From Ichthyophthirius multifiliis (taxonomy: Eukaryota; Ciliophora; Oligohymenophorea; Hymenostomatida): a stretch of DNA of 64,000 nt. Under the pieces are notes generated by a model, which searched no databases, was not told the origin of the DNA, and saw only the letters and a program-made list of their open reading frames with translations. Location of the stretch: contig NW_004085886.1 of NCBI RefSeq assembly GCF_000220395.1, forward strand, positions 26,606 through 90,605, written 5' to 3'. The position numbers and the translations under genes were made by a program. This document shows positions 51,961 to 64,000 of this stretch, piece after piece (the stretch's first letter is position 1; every line of letters starts with the position of its first letter).

Positions 51961-54900
51961 ATGAATACAAATTAAGAAGAAGCCTATATTTTATAAACAT
52001 AAATAGCTTTAGAAAAAGCAATGTCAAACCCAATAAAATCGGAAAGAGAATAAGGAGAGAGCTATTTAAACTATTAACTATAATAAAATCTTCTTCTTTG
52101 TTTCCGTGTTCTATTTAAAATTGTATAATGTTAGTAAAATCCAACTATTTCTCTCTAAGCTTCAATATATATAACAAAATATCTAAAAACAGAATATTTG
52201 AAAAGTGATGAAGATTTTAAAGCAAACATACAAGAAGCCTTGTTATAATCTTATTTATAATCATAGTTTCCTAAAGTACGCGTATAATTAATGCTATCTA
52301 TAGCACGTGTAATTACCACAGATTTTCCTAATAGTAAAGTTTTCGAATTATTAATCAATACTTTTGATTCCTAATAAATATTTACTAATCGTGAATAGCT
52401 AACTACATTATTATATTTATTCTATAGTGTATTTAAAGCACTTTATAATGATTAAAATGATAATAAAAAACACTAAGAATAAGTTAACTAATTTTTTTTA
52501 GTAAAGAAAGATTTATTTACTTAGATTGTAAGAGAATAATTTATTAATATAACAAATAATACTGAACTTAAAAGCTTAAAATATGCTATAAAATACTTAA
52601 GTGTGGGAGCTCATGCCTTTTAGCATGCTGATTTTACCGATGATATAAAAAATTTGAAATTATTACAAAATTGCGTTTTCTAATTATGTACTTAAGTTGA
52701 TATGGGAAAAAGTGTAGAAGATCAAGAAGAAATATTTGAAAAAATAGATTAATTTAGGAAGATAATTTATACATACCATAAATATATATTAAATATAATA
52801 AAAGGGAAATAAACGAACTAATAAATATAAATAATAAACTATTTATGCGAAAATTATTTTTCAAATAGTGTTCATTTGTGCCTTAATAATGAAGCCTTAA
52901 TTTAAGTTTAATAATTGGCTGATTTAAAAATATTGCATACTTTATGTACTTAACCTAAACTAGTTTAATTTTTTGAAAGAGAAGCTAATATTATCATGTA
53001 GGTTTTAGATTTAATTTCTGAAATAATTACTTAGAATTCTTTCTAATATAATATTTTAAATTAAGAAAATCCTAAAGATCAAAACATTATTGAATATATT
53101 TAAAATAATAATATTGTAGAATTAATAGTTTCTTTTCTTATAAAAAAAGTATTTACTTTAACGTGGACACATCTTGCTACAATACATGAAGAACCTGAAA
53201 AAGCCTATTTAGAAGATTAAGGAGAAAACTTACATTTAAGAGGTTCTGGAATTAATTTATTGAGTGTATTATATATGTACGTAGACGAAGAAAAAATATT
53301 AAGCCTACTTGACTCTTTGCTTAATTAACACACTTCAACAATTATTGGAACTACTAACTCATTCGCTGAAATACTTTAAAGAGAAGCCTTTTACTTTACA
53401 ATGAGTGGTATGTATAAATATATAAAAAATAGTATTGAATTTGAAGATTGGTATAATAGTGTTTTAAGTGCTGAAATAAATTTAGAAGGAAATCAATATA
53501 CACCTTTAAAAATATAGATATTAAATTTAATACATTCTTATTTATCAAATTCTTATCAAGTTTCTTAAGAAATAGTAATACGAATTTTCTATACACTTTC
53601 TGCAATTATGTGTACAAATAACAGTTAAATATCACTTTATATAAGGCTTTTATGTATTAAATGCTTTATCCCTTTAATGGATAATGAGCTAGATCTTATA
53701 TATAACTTAGAAAGTCTAATGAATGGAACTTATTAATTATTCGAAAAATGCCAAGAGGCCGAATGTAAGACTCTTTTACTAGAATTTATAGAAAATATAA
53801 TTGATTTTATTAAGGAAAGCAAGATTTCAAATTAAGTAATTAAACCAATTTATAATATAATTTCTAAAGAATATGCTGAATATCTTCATGATGTTTAAAA
53901 TTCAAATACTCTAGCTTTAAAGGCTTAAATAACTGATATTTTATCATAACTAATATGCAAATAAGGTCTTGAAGATTTAAGTTATATGAATTTCATTCAT
54001 TAAGTTTTAAATAATGGGCTCATAATTGATGAATTAAGTGAAATTTATTTGACAGAAAGTAGCTTAAAATTATTTTATTATACAATCAAATGGATAAACG
54101 AAAATTATTAAAAATTCTAATAAGTAGAAATTCAAGCCTTAGAATAAATGTATTCACAATTATGCGAAAAAACTACTCTTATTTTTATTAATAAACTTAA
54201 TTTTTTCAATATTTGCATTCTTATTTTCATAGAAATGTCAAACGCACCTTTTTTCAATCCCTAATAGATTTGCTAAGCTCTATAAAAAGGAATAGAAGCG
54301 AATTGTGATGAAGTAAAAGATAATATTTTCTCAAATATTTTTGATGCTATCGAGTATGTATAATTAAGACATAATAAATGCGAATATATAGGAGAAATTA
54401 TAGTAACTTTAGTCTAAAAATGCTCAGAAAAAAATATTTTAAATGATATGATAAATCTTAATATATTGAGAGTTTGTAGTAGATTATTCTACTTTAATTA
54501 CTCTTTAGGTATTTAAGTTTTAGGTAAAATACATAATCTTTATCCTAAATTACAAAATTTTTTACATACTTTAGTTAAATAATCAAGTCTAATATTAGAA
54601 AATAATAAACCTGATTTATACTATTATAAGGCTTTTGTATGTTTCCTTCTTAATGTTTTGCACATTTTAGTATAGGAAAATAATACTTAAAATTAAGGCT
54701 TAATTCAATAATATGTAAATCAGCTTAAAAACGCTTTAAGTATTATTTAGAACTATTACGATAAATCACTTATTTAAAATAATCATTTAATACTTATGAA
54801 TATAAAATAATTGCTATAAGAAGAAAACCTCTTTAAATCTGAAAAAGAAGCTTTAAATAATATTATAGTAATAAATAGTACAATTTAAAATGATCCTCTT

Positions 54901-55008
54901 ATTAAATTAGATTTCTTTGAGTTAACTAAGAATTTCTTTATATAAAATAGAGTCTAGCAAATATATTAAAATATAGAGTTAGATTTTGATAATTTAACTA
55001 TTAATTGA
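51961..55008 (+). CDS. Karyopherin-beta family nuclear transport receptor, importin-11-like
   Basis: ATG at 51961; TGA at 55006-55008; intronless, 1015 residues, a usual length for the family. The N-terminus has the importin-beta N-terminal (Ran-binding) region: ALEKAMSNPIKSEREQGESY, with ASIYITKYLKTEYL and a VRVQLMLSIARVITTDFPN helix pair. The rest is helical repeats (HEAT-like) with no acidic loop typical of importin-7/8. Features such as REQLTTLLYLFYSVFKAL, KKDLFTQIVREQ and SLKYAIKYL fit the importin-11/Kap120 branch best, but the subfamily is a judgement by eye. The protein should carry cargo through nuclear pores under Ran-GTP control. It is followed 661 bp downstream by another karyopherin gene, CSE1. 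Confidence 0.82.
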
Positions 55009-55669
55009 AATGATTCTCTTTTTTTAAATATAATAATTTATATTATTAAAATAAGTCTGTATCTATTTGCTTGATTTGCATTTTTTTTAAAAAGTATTTA
55101 TTTTAATAAATAGTTAATATACATTAAATTATAATAAAAAAAAAAATTAATATGATAATTTAATTAAAAAAATTTACAAAATTATAAATTTATTTTCTTA
55201 TGTTATGTTAATTTTTTATATTTAATATTGAATAAAATATTTTAACTATTAATATTATAAAAATATTTATATAAAATAAACATAGATATTATTTTATTTT
55301 TTTTATTAGTATTTTATTTATAAACAATAATTTTTTAATTTTATTTTCTAAATTAATTAAAATAGCTTTATTTTGATTATTTTTAATTAATTCAATATAA
55401 TATTTTTGTTTTTAGATATGAAATAATTATAAACTTAAAATTATAAATTTTATTAAATATAAAAAAATAAATAAAAAAAAATAGAAAATTTATAAAGATA
55501 TAAAATTAGCACAAAAAGAAAAGAAAAAAAATATAAATTAAAATAAAAGAAAAAAAAAAAAAAATTAGCAAAAAAATCAAAGAAATAAAAAAATATATTA
55601 AAAAAAAGAATCACATTAAATATATTTATTAAAAAAAAATTAATAAAAAAATTTGAAAATAAAACTAAA
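55009..55669. promoter_or_regulatory. Intergenic region between two karyopherin genes
   Basis: About 660 bp of A/T-rich DNA. It should contain the 3' flank of the importin-11-like gene and the promoter of the CSE1 gene. No motif stands out. Confidence 0.5.
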
Positions 55670-58648
55670 ATGCTCCAATCAATAAATCCTTAACATCTAT
55701 AATAACTATAAACAGCTTTACAACTAGCTTGTAATGGTGACACAAATAAATAAGGTGAATAGTTATTAAAAGAATTACATGACAAACTAAATACATATCC
55801 TATATTGCTTTTTTAATTTTATAGCAACACAAGCAATCCTGAAAATTTGCGCCTTTTATCAGTGACTCAATTTTAGCATTGGTTTAAAGAGTATAAAGAA
55901 AGTGATGATTATATAGTCTAATAATATAGTGAAATTATAAATTATATAAAAAGTGTCATAATAGGTTCATATATTTAATGCTCAGTAGGAATAGCTAAAT
56001 AAATAGAATAAGCGATTTTGCATTTAGCATGTAAAGAGTTTCCTCACAGATGGGAAAACTTTATAAAAGAATTGATGAACTTTATAGATTTAAATTTACA
56101 GAATAATAATTAAACATTAAGAGTTCTTAAAGTTTTGCATAAAATAACAAACAGATATTCTTACTCAATGCGTTCTGATGAATTATATACTGAAATTATA
56201 CTTGTATGTGACGATTCTCATGATATATTGTACTAATTGACATCAATAAATCTTTAAGCTATAAATAATAACTACGAAACACTTAATTGTGTAAAAATCC
56301 TAAAAATCTTGATGAAGATTTTCTATTCTTTAAATTATTAAGATCTTCATCCTAAATTTGAAGATAATCTAAATAATTGGATGAGTTTATTTTCTCAAAT
56401 TGTTAAGCTTTAAGTTAGTCCATAAAACATGGGAGGAGATGATTATTAAATTTTTAAAGCAAAAGGCGAGTGTTTGAAATCTGTACTTTTATATGCAACT
56501 CGTTATAGAGAAGAATTTTAAGATTTAATAACTCATTTTGCAGAGTAAATATGGCATATGTGTACTTTAACTGATTAAGATCCTAAATTCGATAAAATAG
56601 TTTTGAATGCTTTACGTTATTTTAAAAATTTAGTAATGTGGTAAGACCTTAATTCATTCTTTGTTTAAAATATGTAATAATTAATAACAACTTTAATCAT
56701 TCCGAATTTATCACTTACAAATAATGAAAAGTATTCTTTTGAAGATGAATCTGCCAGTTTTGTAGAATCTTTCTTTTAGTTTTCGGAATTTAATTCAAGA
56801 AAATCAGTCACCGTAGAACTTTTAAGGAATTTAGCAAAATAATTCCCTTAATAATTGTTATCATAGATATAAACATTTCTATAAATGTACAAAACTTAAC
56901 TTGATTAAGGATAACCTTTTTAACCTTAGACAGAAATAATATTACTTAATTTAATTATTGATGGATCTACAGTGTGTTATAGGGATAAAGATGGAGTTTC
57001 AGAAATAGCTTTACCCGTAGAACTTATATCTTTTGTATGGGAAAATATAATTAAAAAAACACTTGCCATAATGTTTATTGATTTGACTTCATCATCAACA
57101 AGGCTTGTAGAAAACTAATTTATTCCTATACACGCAGCTTATTATTTAAAATTTGCTTTTTATTTCAGAAATTATATCCCTAAAAATGAAATTCTTGAAC
57201 TTGCAAAGATATTTAGCTATTTTCTTTAGACTAATTCTGAATCTCTTTTTGGAATTTCAGCTATTACTGTTGAAGGATTACTTAGTTTAAAAGAAGGTGA
57301 TTTGAAGAATTTTACAAATGTAAAACCATATTTCCACAAAGACAATATATAACCTTAAATATAAACCATTTTAGCTAATATATGCTTGAATGCGCGTAGA
57401 TATCCCTCTATAGAGGCTAATTTACTAAAAACCCTTCATTTTGTAATATTACTTATGAAAGAAGATTGTATGTAATAAGTAGATTTATTATGTACTGTTT
57501 TTAAGGATTAATTTGAAAAGTTATTAGGAAACTAAGGCTATGATTTTTAAAAGTCTTTTACTTTATTTGAGTCTATTGGAAATATTGTACAATATGCTAA
57601 TTAAGCTAATGGACTTACTAATCTAGAAAATGCTTTATCTCCTTATATGAATAAAATAATTAATAAAAACATTACTGACTTAGTAAGTTTTGTTCTTTAA
57701 ATTTATTCTATTATTATTAGGAATAATGAAAATTATACAGAAACAAATACTTATAAAATAATATTTTTATCTTTAATTGAATAAAATAATTGGATATAGG
57801 AAAATATTTCAGTTTTTCCTGCTTATATAGTTTATATATCTGCTTATATTTATAAAAAACCATCAATTATGGGTGAAAACTAATAATAACTACAATAAAT
57901 ATTAACAAAAGTAATATTTATATATTAATGTATATATTTATTAATTAAATTATTTTAAAACTAAAAAAAAGTGTTTATAATTAAAATAAGATTCCTGCTT
58001 TTTCGAATTTTGCAGGTTTATAATTAATCTTTTTGATCTGAATGTACTTAGATAGTCTGGATGGTTATCTTTTATCTTAAATACATCATTTTAATACTAT
58101 TAATAATTGAAAATTGAACAAAATGGTGTACAAAAACATTAATTCGTTAAAAGCTTTGTTGTCTTTTTATGTACTTTAATAAACAAATATTCAACTTCAT
58201 AATTAATGTAAGACTTTGATGTTTTATCAGTTATTCATGAAGAACTTCCTTTATTAAAAAATATATCAGATTATTAGGAGAAAAAGATTATATTTTCTGC
58301 TATGTGTGAAGCTCTTTTCTAAAATACCCAAAATATAGGCTAATAATAATTTGCTGATATTTTAAATGCTTTAGTTGAAAATTTAGGAACACGTAGATAT
58401 ATAATAGGAAAATATGCTGAAATAAGGGAGAATTTGCATAGTATGGGAGGCTCTGGCTTCTAAAAAATAAGTGCATTGAAAGAAAAAAAAATACTTTACC
58501 TGATATTGGTAATATTAATTAATATTTTGCTAAATCTTTTAATGTTTTTTATTAATAACCTGCAATTTAATCATCACTTAATATGGGAGGCATTTTAACA
58601 TCTAAAAATTAGGAAATATTAACCAAAATTTTAAAAGAAAATAAATGA
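55670..58648 (+). CDS. CSE1: Exportin-2/CSE1, recycling factor for importin-alpha
   Basis: ATG at 55670; TGA at 58646-58648; about 970 residues with one intron (about 57910-57970). The N-terminus matches CSE1/CAS: LQLACNGDTNKQGEQLLKEL, ILHLACKEFPHRWENFIKEL, then VLHKITNRYSYSMRSDELYT. The middle keeps IIPNLSLTNNEKYSFEDESA-type and FIPIHAAYYLKFA segments typical of the Cse1 central domain. The C-terminus ends MGGILTSKNQEILTKILKEN, but reaching it needs one extra A in the 9-A run at 58483-58491. Without it the frame runs into unrelated codons. CSE1 with Ran-GTP returns importin-alpha to the cytoplasm, so it works with importin-beta-type receptors such as its neighbour. Confidence 0.92.
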
Positions 58649-61600
58649 ATAAAAATTTGATAAAAATTTTATTCTATAATTTTATGTTTTTTTAAAAAAA
58701 ATAAACATATATTTTTATTAAATCTTTTATTATTTATTTTCAGAATTTAATATATTGGATGTTTACATTAATTAATTGGATTCTAAATAATTTAAAATAT
58801 TAAAGTCTATAATTTATAATAAAGACAAAATTTATTTATTTTAATTTTTTGTTTCTTTTTTATTTTATTATTATATAAAAATACTAATATTAATTATATA
58901 ACTATATAATTTTTACTTTTTTCAAAAATATTTAAAAAATATATTAATTTTTTTTCTTAAAATAAGTTCAATATGTAAAAGAAAAACAATTTCTCTTTTT
59001 ATATGTCTAAAAAAAAATACATATCAAAAATAAAAAAAGTCTTTATAAAATAATTAATATTTAAAAAAAATTATAAGATTGAAAAATATTTTTTTAACTA
59101 CATAATTTTATATTTTATATCATACAATACAATACAAATTCATTCAAAAAGAAAATACAGTATAATTTTTTGTCATTGTTTTATATCAATATAAGGAATT
59201 TTATTTATTTATTCCTATAAAATAATTTAAATATTATGGGAAATTTTATGTCTTAATTATTTTTATGGACTTAAATTTTTTTATTTATATATTTACATAT
59301 TTTCTTTTAAAGTAATAAAATAATAAATTGTTTTGTAAAATAAAAAAATAATATTCCAAAGTGTTTTTTTTTGGCTTTAAAAATATATTAAAATTCCAAA
59401 TAATATAAATATTTAAAAAAATATTTTTCCTTTTGAAAATAATTTTTAATTTTATATGATTTATCAATTTTCTAGATAAATTATATTTAAATTCTATATA
59501 TTAAGCAAATATATAAATTATATATAAATGGGTTCATTATTTAAAGGATTATAATATTTATCAAACTTAATAATATAAAAATTTATTTATTTAACTTTTT
59601 TTTACTAAGCATACACTTAAACGTTGTATTTTTTCAATTTTTTTGTTTTTCCATTTATGCTTTTCATTTTATTAATTAATATTTCTGAAAATTGTTAATA
59701 TTAACAAGTATTATTTGCTCAAATTATTTTTTTAAAAAAGATACCAAAAAATTCTAAAAAAAAAAAAGTACAACAACATTTTTTTATTGCTAATTGTATT
59801 TTTTGAAAAAATCACAGAATAAATAAAAACATTATGAACTAGAAATATATAAATTCAAATTATTTCAGTTTATAAATTTGAAATTCTTATTATGATATAC
59901 CTCTATTTTAATAATATGGTATAAAAAGTTAATAATTTCTCATTATCATACTATGAAATACACCATCAGCTTTTAATTTTCAAAGTTTTTTTTGATTATT
60001 TCGAATTTATTTTTTAATGTGTAATTATCAAAAAATGAACTGGATATTTTACGATACACAAACGGATGACGAAAGATTTAGTTGTTACTCTAATACAATT
60101 CCTTAAAATATATTTTATAGAATTTAAATTTATTTTCAATATTTATGCTCAAATATATATAATTATATGAGTTAATAAAATTATATGAATTAACAGTGAA
60201 ATTTCCTCTGATTATATATTTATTTTTAAGTTTAATTATGTAAATAAATCATATATATTTTTGGCATATTTTAATTTTAATGGAATAAAATAAGAAATAG
60301 AAATTGGAATTGAATATGCTCTTAAATTTATAAAAGAAATATTCTAAATCTATTAGAATATTAGGATATTAGATTTTTATTGAAAATTATGTATAGGATT
60401 AAATAATTTTTAGATTTTAACCTTTATAAAAATAATCATTAAATTATTTTAAAATACATATGGACCTATAGACTAATGATTTAAATTATCAATTTCTACT
60501 TAATTACTTAAATTGCCACAATATTATATATTATTTAAAAAAAATATCTTAATCAAAAAAAAACTAATTATAATCACCACTCATTTTAAAAATAATATAT
60601 CATCCTTAGGGCATACCAAAATGATAAACATTTTTATTGAAGTAATTCATAAATAAAATGCAAAATTATTATTATTGATTTATATAATTTTATGATAAAC
60701 TAATTTTACTTAAAATTTATTTTATAATATTTATATAAAAAATAATATATGTATATAATATATATATAATAATCTTTGATTTATTCGATGTGTATTTTTT
60801 TTTGTTACAAATTAATTTTACATAAAGTTAATGAAATTTGGTCTTACTTTCAAAAAATAAATTTTAATAATTATAGATTACTAAAAAAGTAATATTTTAA
60901 AATAATTTTTCATATTTTAAATTATTAATTTTAAAAAAATTAATAATTTGATATATCCAATATTTTCTCTTTAACCCAAACTTAAATTCGTTGAATAATT
61001 TTTAAAAAAAATCAGACAAATATTTTGTTTAAATTTAACTACAATTTTAGAATATTCTAAAAAATATAAAATTCTATCTTAATTCTATATACTGATAAAA
61101 AAAATTATAAATTATTTATTAGTGCCTAAAGATATTAATATAATAAGCTATAAAAATATATATAAAGTTAAAGAAAACTTTATTTTATATTTGTAATTTT
61201 TTTAAATAGTTACAATTAATTTTTTTTAAAAGAATGAAAAAAAACAAATTTAAATATTATTTCCAATAAAAATATATAAGTTTATTTAATATTTTTTTAA
61301 GTATGATTATTTAATTTATATTTTTAAGTAATATGATTTAATTTATGGCCATTTATTGTTTGTTAACTTGAAAAATATTTCGAAGGGCCTTCAAATTCAA
61401 ATTTTATAAATTATACAAACTTCGACCTTAACTAATAAAGAAAAAATTCACATTAATTAATATTCACAGGAGAATATAAATTTAATATTATTTTTAATAC
61501 AAGAAAAGAAATATTTTAAATCCTATTTTTTTCCTATTTTTTTAACAAAACAAAACAAAATTTTAATTTTAAAAATTAAAAATATTTTTTTAAAAAAATT

Positions 61601-61833
61601 AACTTATGTTTATTATAAAATTATATAAAACACGTTTTAATTTTTATTTGAAATATAGATAAGTAATTAGAAAAAATTAAAAAATAAAAAGAAAAAATTT
61701 AATTTAGACATAAAATTTTATTTAAGAAACTTCTCATTTAATATTAATATAGAATATATATTATTATAATATTAAAATAAGATAAATAATTATATTAAAA
61801 TAAATATATAAAAAATCTATATTAAATTTAAAT
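58649..61833. other. Long A/T-rich intergenic region
   Basis: About 3.2 kb, the longest gene-poor stretch here. Most is A/T with homopolymers. Around 60030-60400 composition rises slightly and short code-6 frames occur (see the separate entry). Near 61330-61430 a somewhat G+C-richer patch has no gene or RNA fold that I can support. Nothing else was seen. Confidence 0.5.
60035..60199 (+). CDS. Possible small hypothetical protein
   Basis: ATG at 60035 opens a 54-codon code-6 frame beginning MNWIFYDTQTDDERFSCYSN and ending in TGA at 60197-60199. The first half has coding-like composition (gatgacgaaag). A further coding-like patch lies at about 60280-60380 (GIEYALKFIKEIFQ), which could be a later exon. 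No family was recognised and it may be a remnant. Confidence 0.3.
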
Positions 61834-62713
61834 ATGATTAAATTATCAAGACACATTCATTCTTTTTTTAATAAATAAAAATTTTAGTTTTCACAAGAAC
61901 GAAGAGAATATTTTTTTTTTATTGACCATAAAGTTAAAAATAAATAAACATAATAATAAATAAATATATTGCTTTATAAATTAAGGGACTCCTATACTTA
62001 GAAGAGACTGAAATTAAAAATTTTACATCATGCATTAAAGATAGTAGATTTATTGTAAATTTTATATTTTTAATTTATTTATAATCTATTAATTAATTAT
62101 TAAAAGAAATCTTTTTTTAAAAACCTTAAAAAAAATAAAACCGGATTTCATGAAAGAGATTATTTACGTACAAATTATTTTATAGTTAAATTTAATATTA
62201 TATAATTTTATTAGATGTAAGTGAATGTTGGGGCGAATATAATTATGTAAAAAGTTCTTATTAACCTATTGTATTTACTGGTTTAAATGAAGAGAGTTAA
62301 GAATTAGTAAAATAAAATAAACTTTTATATAATTAAAGATGTTCAAATATTAAACCTATAGAAAAAATATAGACTTATTCAGGATATATGAAAGAAAAGT
62401 TTGATCCAGCTAAAATAAGAAAAGATAATAATGGTAATATTAAATAAATTTTCATATCTATAATATTAACATAGGTCTACTTTATCATTTAATATTTATT
62501 AATGATATAGAATATGGTATTTTATCATCAGAAATAACTCAATTATTAACAGACAGTATAAAAGCAAATGTATATAAATTTAATTTTTTTAATTTGAAAA
62601 TTTTCATATTTAAAAATATAACTTAATTTATAAATTTATAACTTTTATAGATTGAAAATGATAATATGATTTTGATTTGGTAAGGAAAGCAATATTAAAT
62701 AGATAATCTATGA
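61834..62713 (+). CDS. UPF0598 (C8orf82-like) family protein
   Basis: ATG at 61834; TGA at 62711-62713. Five introns are removed (about 61931-61981, 62053-62102, 62170-62215, 62432-62473 and 62570-62650), leaving about 200 residues. The spliced start, MIKLSRHIHSFFNKQ, is basic and could be a mitochondrial presequence. The family signature follows: RREYFFFIDHKGLLYLEETE, then IKNFTSCIKDSRF, KNKTGFHERDY, SECWGEYNYVK and PIVFTGL. These match the conserved REYFYYVDHQG...KNFITCFKD arrangement of C8orf82/UPF0598 proteins in animals. The C-terminus ends MILIWQGKQYQIDNL, like the VRWQGRRL end of the family. The molecular function of UPF0598 is unknown. That the exons join exactly into this family's pattern makes the splice model credible. 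Confidence 0.88.
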
Positions 62714-62949
62714 TTTTAAATTCTAAATATAGAAAAAGAAAAAAAATACATATATATTAAAGGAATTAAACTTTAGTTTTTATAAAAATGTTATATTAAA
62801 TTATTTTTTATAATATTTGGTTTCAATTTTTCGGAATATATTTAGGAAAAATAAAATTAAAAAATATTTACAACTTTACTTTCTTTCATTTAAATAACAA
62901 AAAATAAATTAATTCAAAAAAACATATAAATATATATATAAAAAAATGA

Positions 62950-63482
62950 ATGATTCAATACATTAGAGAATATAATTAGTAGGGATAAATGTTAACACTA
63001 ATTTAGTTATTTTTATCATCGAATATACTTTATTTTATAATATAAAAACTTAAAAGATGAAATACCAGTTTAATTTAGCTTTCACAGAAATCCTTAATCT
63101 TTTAGTAACAATTTTCATTATTGGTATTACCTGGAATAAAAACACTAAGTTATTTAATTATAACTATTTTTGAGCTTTTTAAAGGCGGATTTAAATATTA
63201 TTTTAAGTTAAATGAATAAAACTCGTAAATAGTTTGTGCATATACACGTAAGTTTTTGATATAATATATATCCTCATTTAATAACATGAACTTGAAAAAT
63301 AGGTTTTTTACATATAAATTAATTATACCTCTCAGAGTATAAATAGAGATGCTGTTTTAAGATAAAATGCTAGATTTATATAAATAACTTATATAAAATG
63401 CTATGATCGTAGAACTTATTATTTTTTTTAAGCTGGATTTAATTAATAAGAACCTAAAGAACATAAAAAATATTATTAATGA
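62950..63482 (+). CDS. Unknown small protein, coding-like frame continuing past an in-frame TGA
   Basis: ATG at 62950 (a second ATG, four bases after one at 62946) starts MIQYIREYN. With introns at about 62974-63001 (28 nt), 63150-63175 (26 nt) and about 63250-63337, the frame reads IPVQFSFHRNPQSFSNNFHY, LFKGGFKYYFKLNEQNSQIV and TYIKCYDRRTYYFFQAGFNQ, ending at TGA 63480-63482. The same frame then continues as a coding-like TFYIFHNCVDQGCIRKNK and KEYLAFFSMPFYILGIIILH to about 63620. Either the stop is real and the rest is chance, or the TGA is an error (TGG would give Trp), or another intron is missed. No family was recognised. Exon choices were made only from frame continuity. Confidence 0.4.
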
Positions 63483-63821
63483 ACTTTTTATATTTTTCAT
63501 AATTGCGTTGATTAGGGTTGCATAAGAAAAAATAAAACCAAAGAATATTTAGCTTTTTTTTCTATGCCTTTTTATATATTAGGAATTATTATCCTACATT
63601 TTAGAAAATTAAAATAGATGTATTTATATATATTAAAATAATAATCATAAAACTTTTAAAAAATAAATATGTTTTTTTTTATAAATATATTTAGTATTAA
63701 TTAAATAATTTATTTAGAAGAAATTAATAATATAAAATTCTAGATGTAATTAATTGAATAAATAAATAATTTTATATTTATAATTTTAGTTTATTTATTA
63801 ATTTTTTTTTTTAAAAAAAAA

Positions 63822-64000
63822 ATGGAAGATAAAGCAAATACAAATAATATTGAAAATTAAAAAATTAAGCCTTATCCAATAGCAGAATAAAGGTTAACTG
63901 TAAAATTGTTAGATTTATTATAATAAGCCATGCATTATAAATAATTAAAAAAAGGAGTATGAAGTTTAAAATGTTTAAATAAAGGTGTAAGCGAACTTGT
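63822..64000 (+). CDS. SNU13: SNU13/15.5K (NHP2L1) RNA-binding protein, 5' part
   Basis: ATG at 63822 begins MEDKANTNNIENQKIKPYPI, then AEQRLTVKLLDLLQQAMHYK, matching the N-terminus of Snu13/15.5K (YPLA..LT.KLLDLVQQ..NYKQLRKGANE). Snu13 is an L7Ae-family protein that binds the kink-turn of U4 snRNA and of box C/D snoRNAs. The gene runs off the right edge. At 63957-63968 an in-frame GTATGA replaces the expected V/A-N-E codons, yet the following LKCLNKGVSELV fits the family (LNRGISEF). Three missing bases in two nearby spots would restore GVNEVLKCLN, so a sequence error is likely. Confidence 0.85.

Overview
This window is a protein-coding stretch of a ciliate macronuclear genome. TAA and TAG occur in frame throughout clearly conserved proteins, where glutamine is expected, and almost every gene ends in TGA (nuclear code 6). 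The DNA is extremely A+T rich (intergenic DNA is almost pure A/T), genes are broken by short GT..AG introns (mostly about 26-60 nt), and Gln, Asn and Lys dominate the proteins. These traits fit an oligohymenophorean ciliate. The very high A+T content would suit an Ichthyophthirius-like hymenostome better than Tetrahymena, but that is inference. Standard-code ORFs are mostly fragments or antisense shadows, so genes were read here with TAA/TAG = Gln and introns placed by hand. Exon edges and ends are therefore approximate where noted.

Layout. 1-8 kb: the 3' part of a membrane protein, a coiled-coil protein (perhaps BBOF1-like), a multidomain adenylate-kinase protein (AK9-like) and a small EF-hand-like protein on the minus strand. 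8.7-11.8 kb: a Na+/H+ exchanger with a degenerate cyclic-nucleotide-binding tail (SLC9C/SOS1-like). 14-22.7 kb, all minus: an Aurora-like kinase with a long N-terminal extension, PP4 catalytic subunit, a small Ser/Thr kinase with HLD in place of HRD, and RIO2 kinase. 23-34.7 kb: a MORN-repeat protein, a probably myristoylated AGC kinase, a Herp-like ubiquitin-domain membrane protein (minus) and a giant WW-like/coiled-coil protein with Lys/Glu repeats. 37-46.9 kb: ribosomal protein uL4 (minus), a YTH m6A reader, an uncharacterised zinc-finger protein (minus), a MAP2K-like kinase and the large U2AF subunit. 48.7-58.6 kb: a copine (minus), then two neighbouring karyopherin-beta genes (importin-11-like and CSE1/exportin-2). 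61.8-64 kb: a UPF0598 (C8orf82) protein, a small unknown protein and the 5' part of SNU13.

The genes do not form an operon. They are ordinary nuclear housekeeping, signalling and ciliary genes with no co-functional cluster. The themes are protein phosphorylation (four protein kinases, RIO2 and one phosphatase in about 30 kb), RNA processing (U2AF2, SNU13, YTH) and nuclear transport. No mobile element, tRNA, rRNA, CRISPR array or telomere was recognised.

The most useful observation is a quality pattern. Several conserved genes (uL4 three times, CSE1, the EF-hand-like gene, probably SNU13 and the WW giant gene) are broken by small shifts, most of which are repaired by lengthening a short homopolymer run by one or two bases. 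This points to homopolymer undercalls in the source assembly rather than to pseudogenes. I found no convincing undescribed biological system.
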